Source: Numida meleagris
Taxonomy: Eukaryota; Chordata; Aves; Galliformes; Numididae
Length of the DNA: 64,000 bases
NCBI RefSeq assembly: GCF_002078875.1
Contig: NC_034409.1
Coordinates: forward strand, 66,499,015 to 66,563,014
Reading direction: 5' to 3'
Below are positions 62,201 through 64,000 of this stretch, piece by piece. Under the pieces are notes generated by a model. That model was not told the DNA's origin. It worked only from the letters and a program-made list of their open reading frames with translations, and did no database searches. Position 1 is the stretch's first letter. The number at the start of each line of letters is the position of its first letter. Position numbers and translations under genes: made by a program.

Positions 62201-63884
62201 GGTCTAAAAGTACTGTTTTTATCACGCACTGGAGCACGTATGTTAAAGTCTGACCAAGTGATGCATTTTGTCACGTATGGCTGTAGTGAAAGTGTCTGAG
62301 AACCTCTGGTTGAGAGTGGTCTACCAGTGCATGTACAGTGTAACACAGCACAGTGTGTAGTTGGCATTAAAGGTTGTCTATGTGCTGTAAGGCTTGGTGT
62401 TATTTGTGTGTGTGTGTGTGTGTGTGTTATTTTTTCTTGTTATTTTTAAGGTGCACTTACATAATGAATGACAATGTTGTAAAGCAGCGGACAGTGACTG
62501 GAGAATAAATGATGGGTATTCAATGAGTTGGCATAAATCTCCTGACTGAGAATGAAGTATGTTTCTCTGGGCTTTCCTGGCAAAACTATGTACAAGTCAC
62601 CAGGATCCCAGTTAGAATCACTACTGTGAGAATTTGGAGCACATAAAATATAAAGATGGAAAATCCCGCATCTGAGTAAGTACACACTAGTGTCTGACCA
62701 GCACTTGGCAGGCAAAACAGTCATTGTCAGAGCAAGTGTGGCAAAGTGTCTTAATGTAGTTCTTTCTGCAAGATCCATAGGGGCTGGAATGAAGGTTCTG
62801 CTCAATAAGTGGAAAAACATTGAAATCAGGAGTGGAATATAAAAGTGTATTTTCCGAAGGATGAAACAAACTGAACTAGAACTTGAAGAACAAAGGATTT
62901 TGTTCGTACTCATGGTTAAATCAGTGAGAGCCATGTCAGCAAGTTAAAGGCACTACTGGTGCCAGGGAACTTATATCACAGCCCTAGAAGCCAAAGTCAT
63001 CTCCGGCACACGTGTGTAGGACAAAGTCAAAAGCAATATCTGCTCTAATCCCACCTTCTTAAAATGTCAAGGAGTGGTCATCTCTCAAGCTCTTGCTAAC
63101 AGGAGAGCCTCTGTTTAGGGCCCAGGGCAGGAGCACCACGTATTTGTGCACGTGTTCTCCAATCCACAAATGGCTCATGCACAGCAGATGCTATTTAAAA
63201 TGTTTCTTACCAGTGGGTAAGAAGCTGGAAGTGTTGACACGTATTCTGTGTACTTAAAAGAACATTTTAACTGCTGGCACCCTTTTGCAGCTTATTCTGG
63301 ATGGTGGGAAATATAATGGCAAGATTATTCTGCGCAAGGAGAAGAGGGAAATGGTTGAAACATGACTGCATATTATTCTGTTTTAGCAGTATGTGTGTTT
63401 GTTCATGTGTGTGTAAACATACCCTGCAGAATCAGAGTATGCTGCAATATGGAAGATGTTACTGACACATGTGTATAATGTATGGTATTACATACAGAAA
63501 CTGTTTGTTAAATGAACACTAAGATTGTGAAGTCAGGCACTCAAAGCATAGGAAATGCCAGAATTAGATTTGCCTGCACAACCTTAATTCAGCCCCTTTG
63601 TGCATATGCATTATGATAGTCTTTAATTACACGATCACATATCAGACCACTGAAATGATGGTGCTGACAGAAGAAGATATTCAATATTGTTTTAATTGTT
63701 ATTGTTCATGTGGCCCTGTGGCAGGCACGTTCTGCACACATTCAAACTGTATCTTAAAAACAGCAATTCCATAATATAATGTTTATAATAAATACACATG
63801 AAAATTACTAACTTCCCAAAGTACTTCTCTGTGATTTTTGTCAATATGTTATCTGAATATTATATAGATATTAATTGGTTTTCA
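59261..63884. other. Unique non-coding DNA
   Basis: No supported gene. The 164-codon (59822-60316) and 162-codon (62446-62934) minus-strand frames have no recognisable domain. Two acceptor-like sites (62174 and 63290) are noted under findings. Confidence 0.48.
62406..62427. repeat. (GT)11 microsatellite
   Basis: Eleven uninterrupted GT units, the longest dinucleotide run in the window and probably polymorphic. Confidence 0.93.
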
Positions 63885-63985
63885 CAGTATCTGTCTTGGT
63901 GGTATTGGATCCATTTTACAGATAGGAGGAAAAAAAATTGAAGGGGATAAAAACAGCACAGTTAGCTCAAATTCTAAGTAGGTGG
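63885..63985 (+). repeat. Ancient LINE-tail-like fragment
   Basis: ATTGGATCCATTTTACAGAT followed by AGGAGGAAA, a purine-rich stretch and ACAGTTAGCTCAAATTC resembles the LINE tail order ATTATCCCCATTTTACAGATG, AGGAAACTGAGG, AAGGTCAC. The copy is diverged and close to the window edge. Confidence 0.42.
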
Positions 63986-64000
63986 ATACAATGCACCTTA

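Noticed and set aside
62446..62934. 162-codon minus-strand frame
   Set aside because: No domain recognised, no promoter or splice context, and a second frame is open over the same interval.
1..64000. Bacterial-type systems, CRISPR arrays, operons, integrated phage
   Set aside because: Repeat content, base composition and lack of long frames are those of vertebrate nuclear DNA; no regularly spaced repeats were seen.

Overview
The window looks like avian nuclear DNA. The evidence is interspersed repeats: CR1 LINE 3' ends closing on the ATTCTATG octamer typical of bird CR1, on both strands (8059-8545, 28746-29304, 36178-36318, 43284-43342), and a complete solo LTR of a type I associate with bird ERV-L-like elements (30571-31080). 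I cannot fix the species; a galliform such as chicken is a reasonable guess.

No host protein-coding gene, rRNA, tRNA, CRISPR array or operon could be supported. The long open frames (up to 227 codons) show no recognisable domain, often cross simple repeats, and look fortuitous. The only recognisable coding remnants are the C-terminal ends of CR1 ORF2, both non-functional. A small hand count suggests the + strand has more T than A and more G than C, as in introns transcribed left to right. My best reading is one long intron of a + strand gene, or a gene desert; the sequence does not name the gene.

Layout: 1-8058 is mostly unique DNA with ancient degraded repeats (LINE tail 625-765, palindromic repeat 2631-2728, tRNA-like palindromic repeat 3983-4090). 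An antisense CR1 lies at 8059-8545 and a MIR-like tail at 9205-9375. From 9.4 to 28.7 kb the DNA is mainly unique, with two stretches that look regulatory (17340-17640; 20740-21010) and another near 26.3 kb. A sense CR1 (28.7-29.3 kb) and the solo LTR (30.6-31.1 kb) follow. From 31 to 64 kb there is unique DNA, two CR1 fragments, several strong hairpins (34976, 50032, 55957), long A/T homopolymers and degraded MIR/LINE-like pieces.

I found no convincing undescribed system. The best leads are the intact solo LTR, the GAGGATTA cluster near 20.8-21.0 kb, the hairpins at 34976-35014 and 50032-50078, the strand asymmetry, and a candidate cryptic exon at 41859-41950. Repeat calls were made from memory of family consensus sequences, not from a database search.
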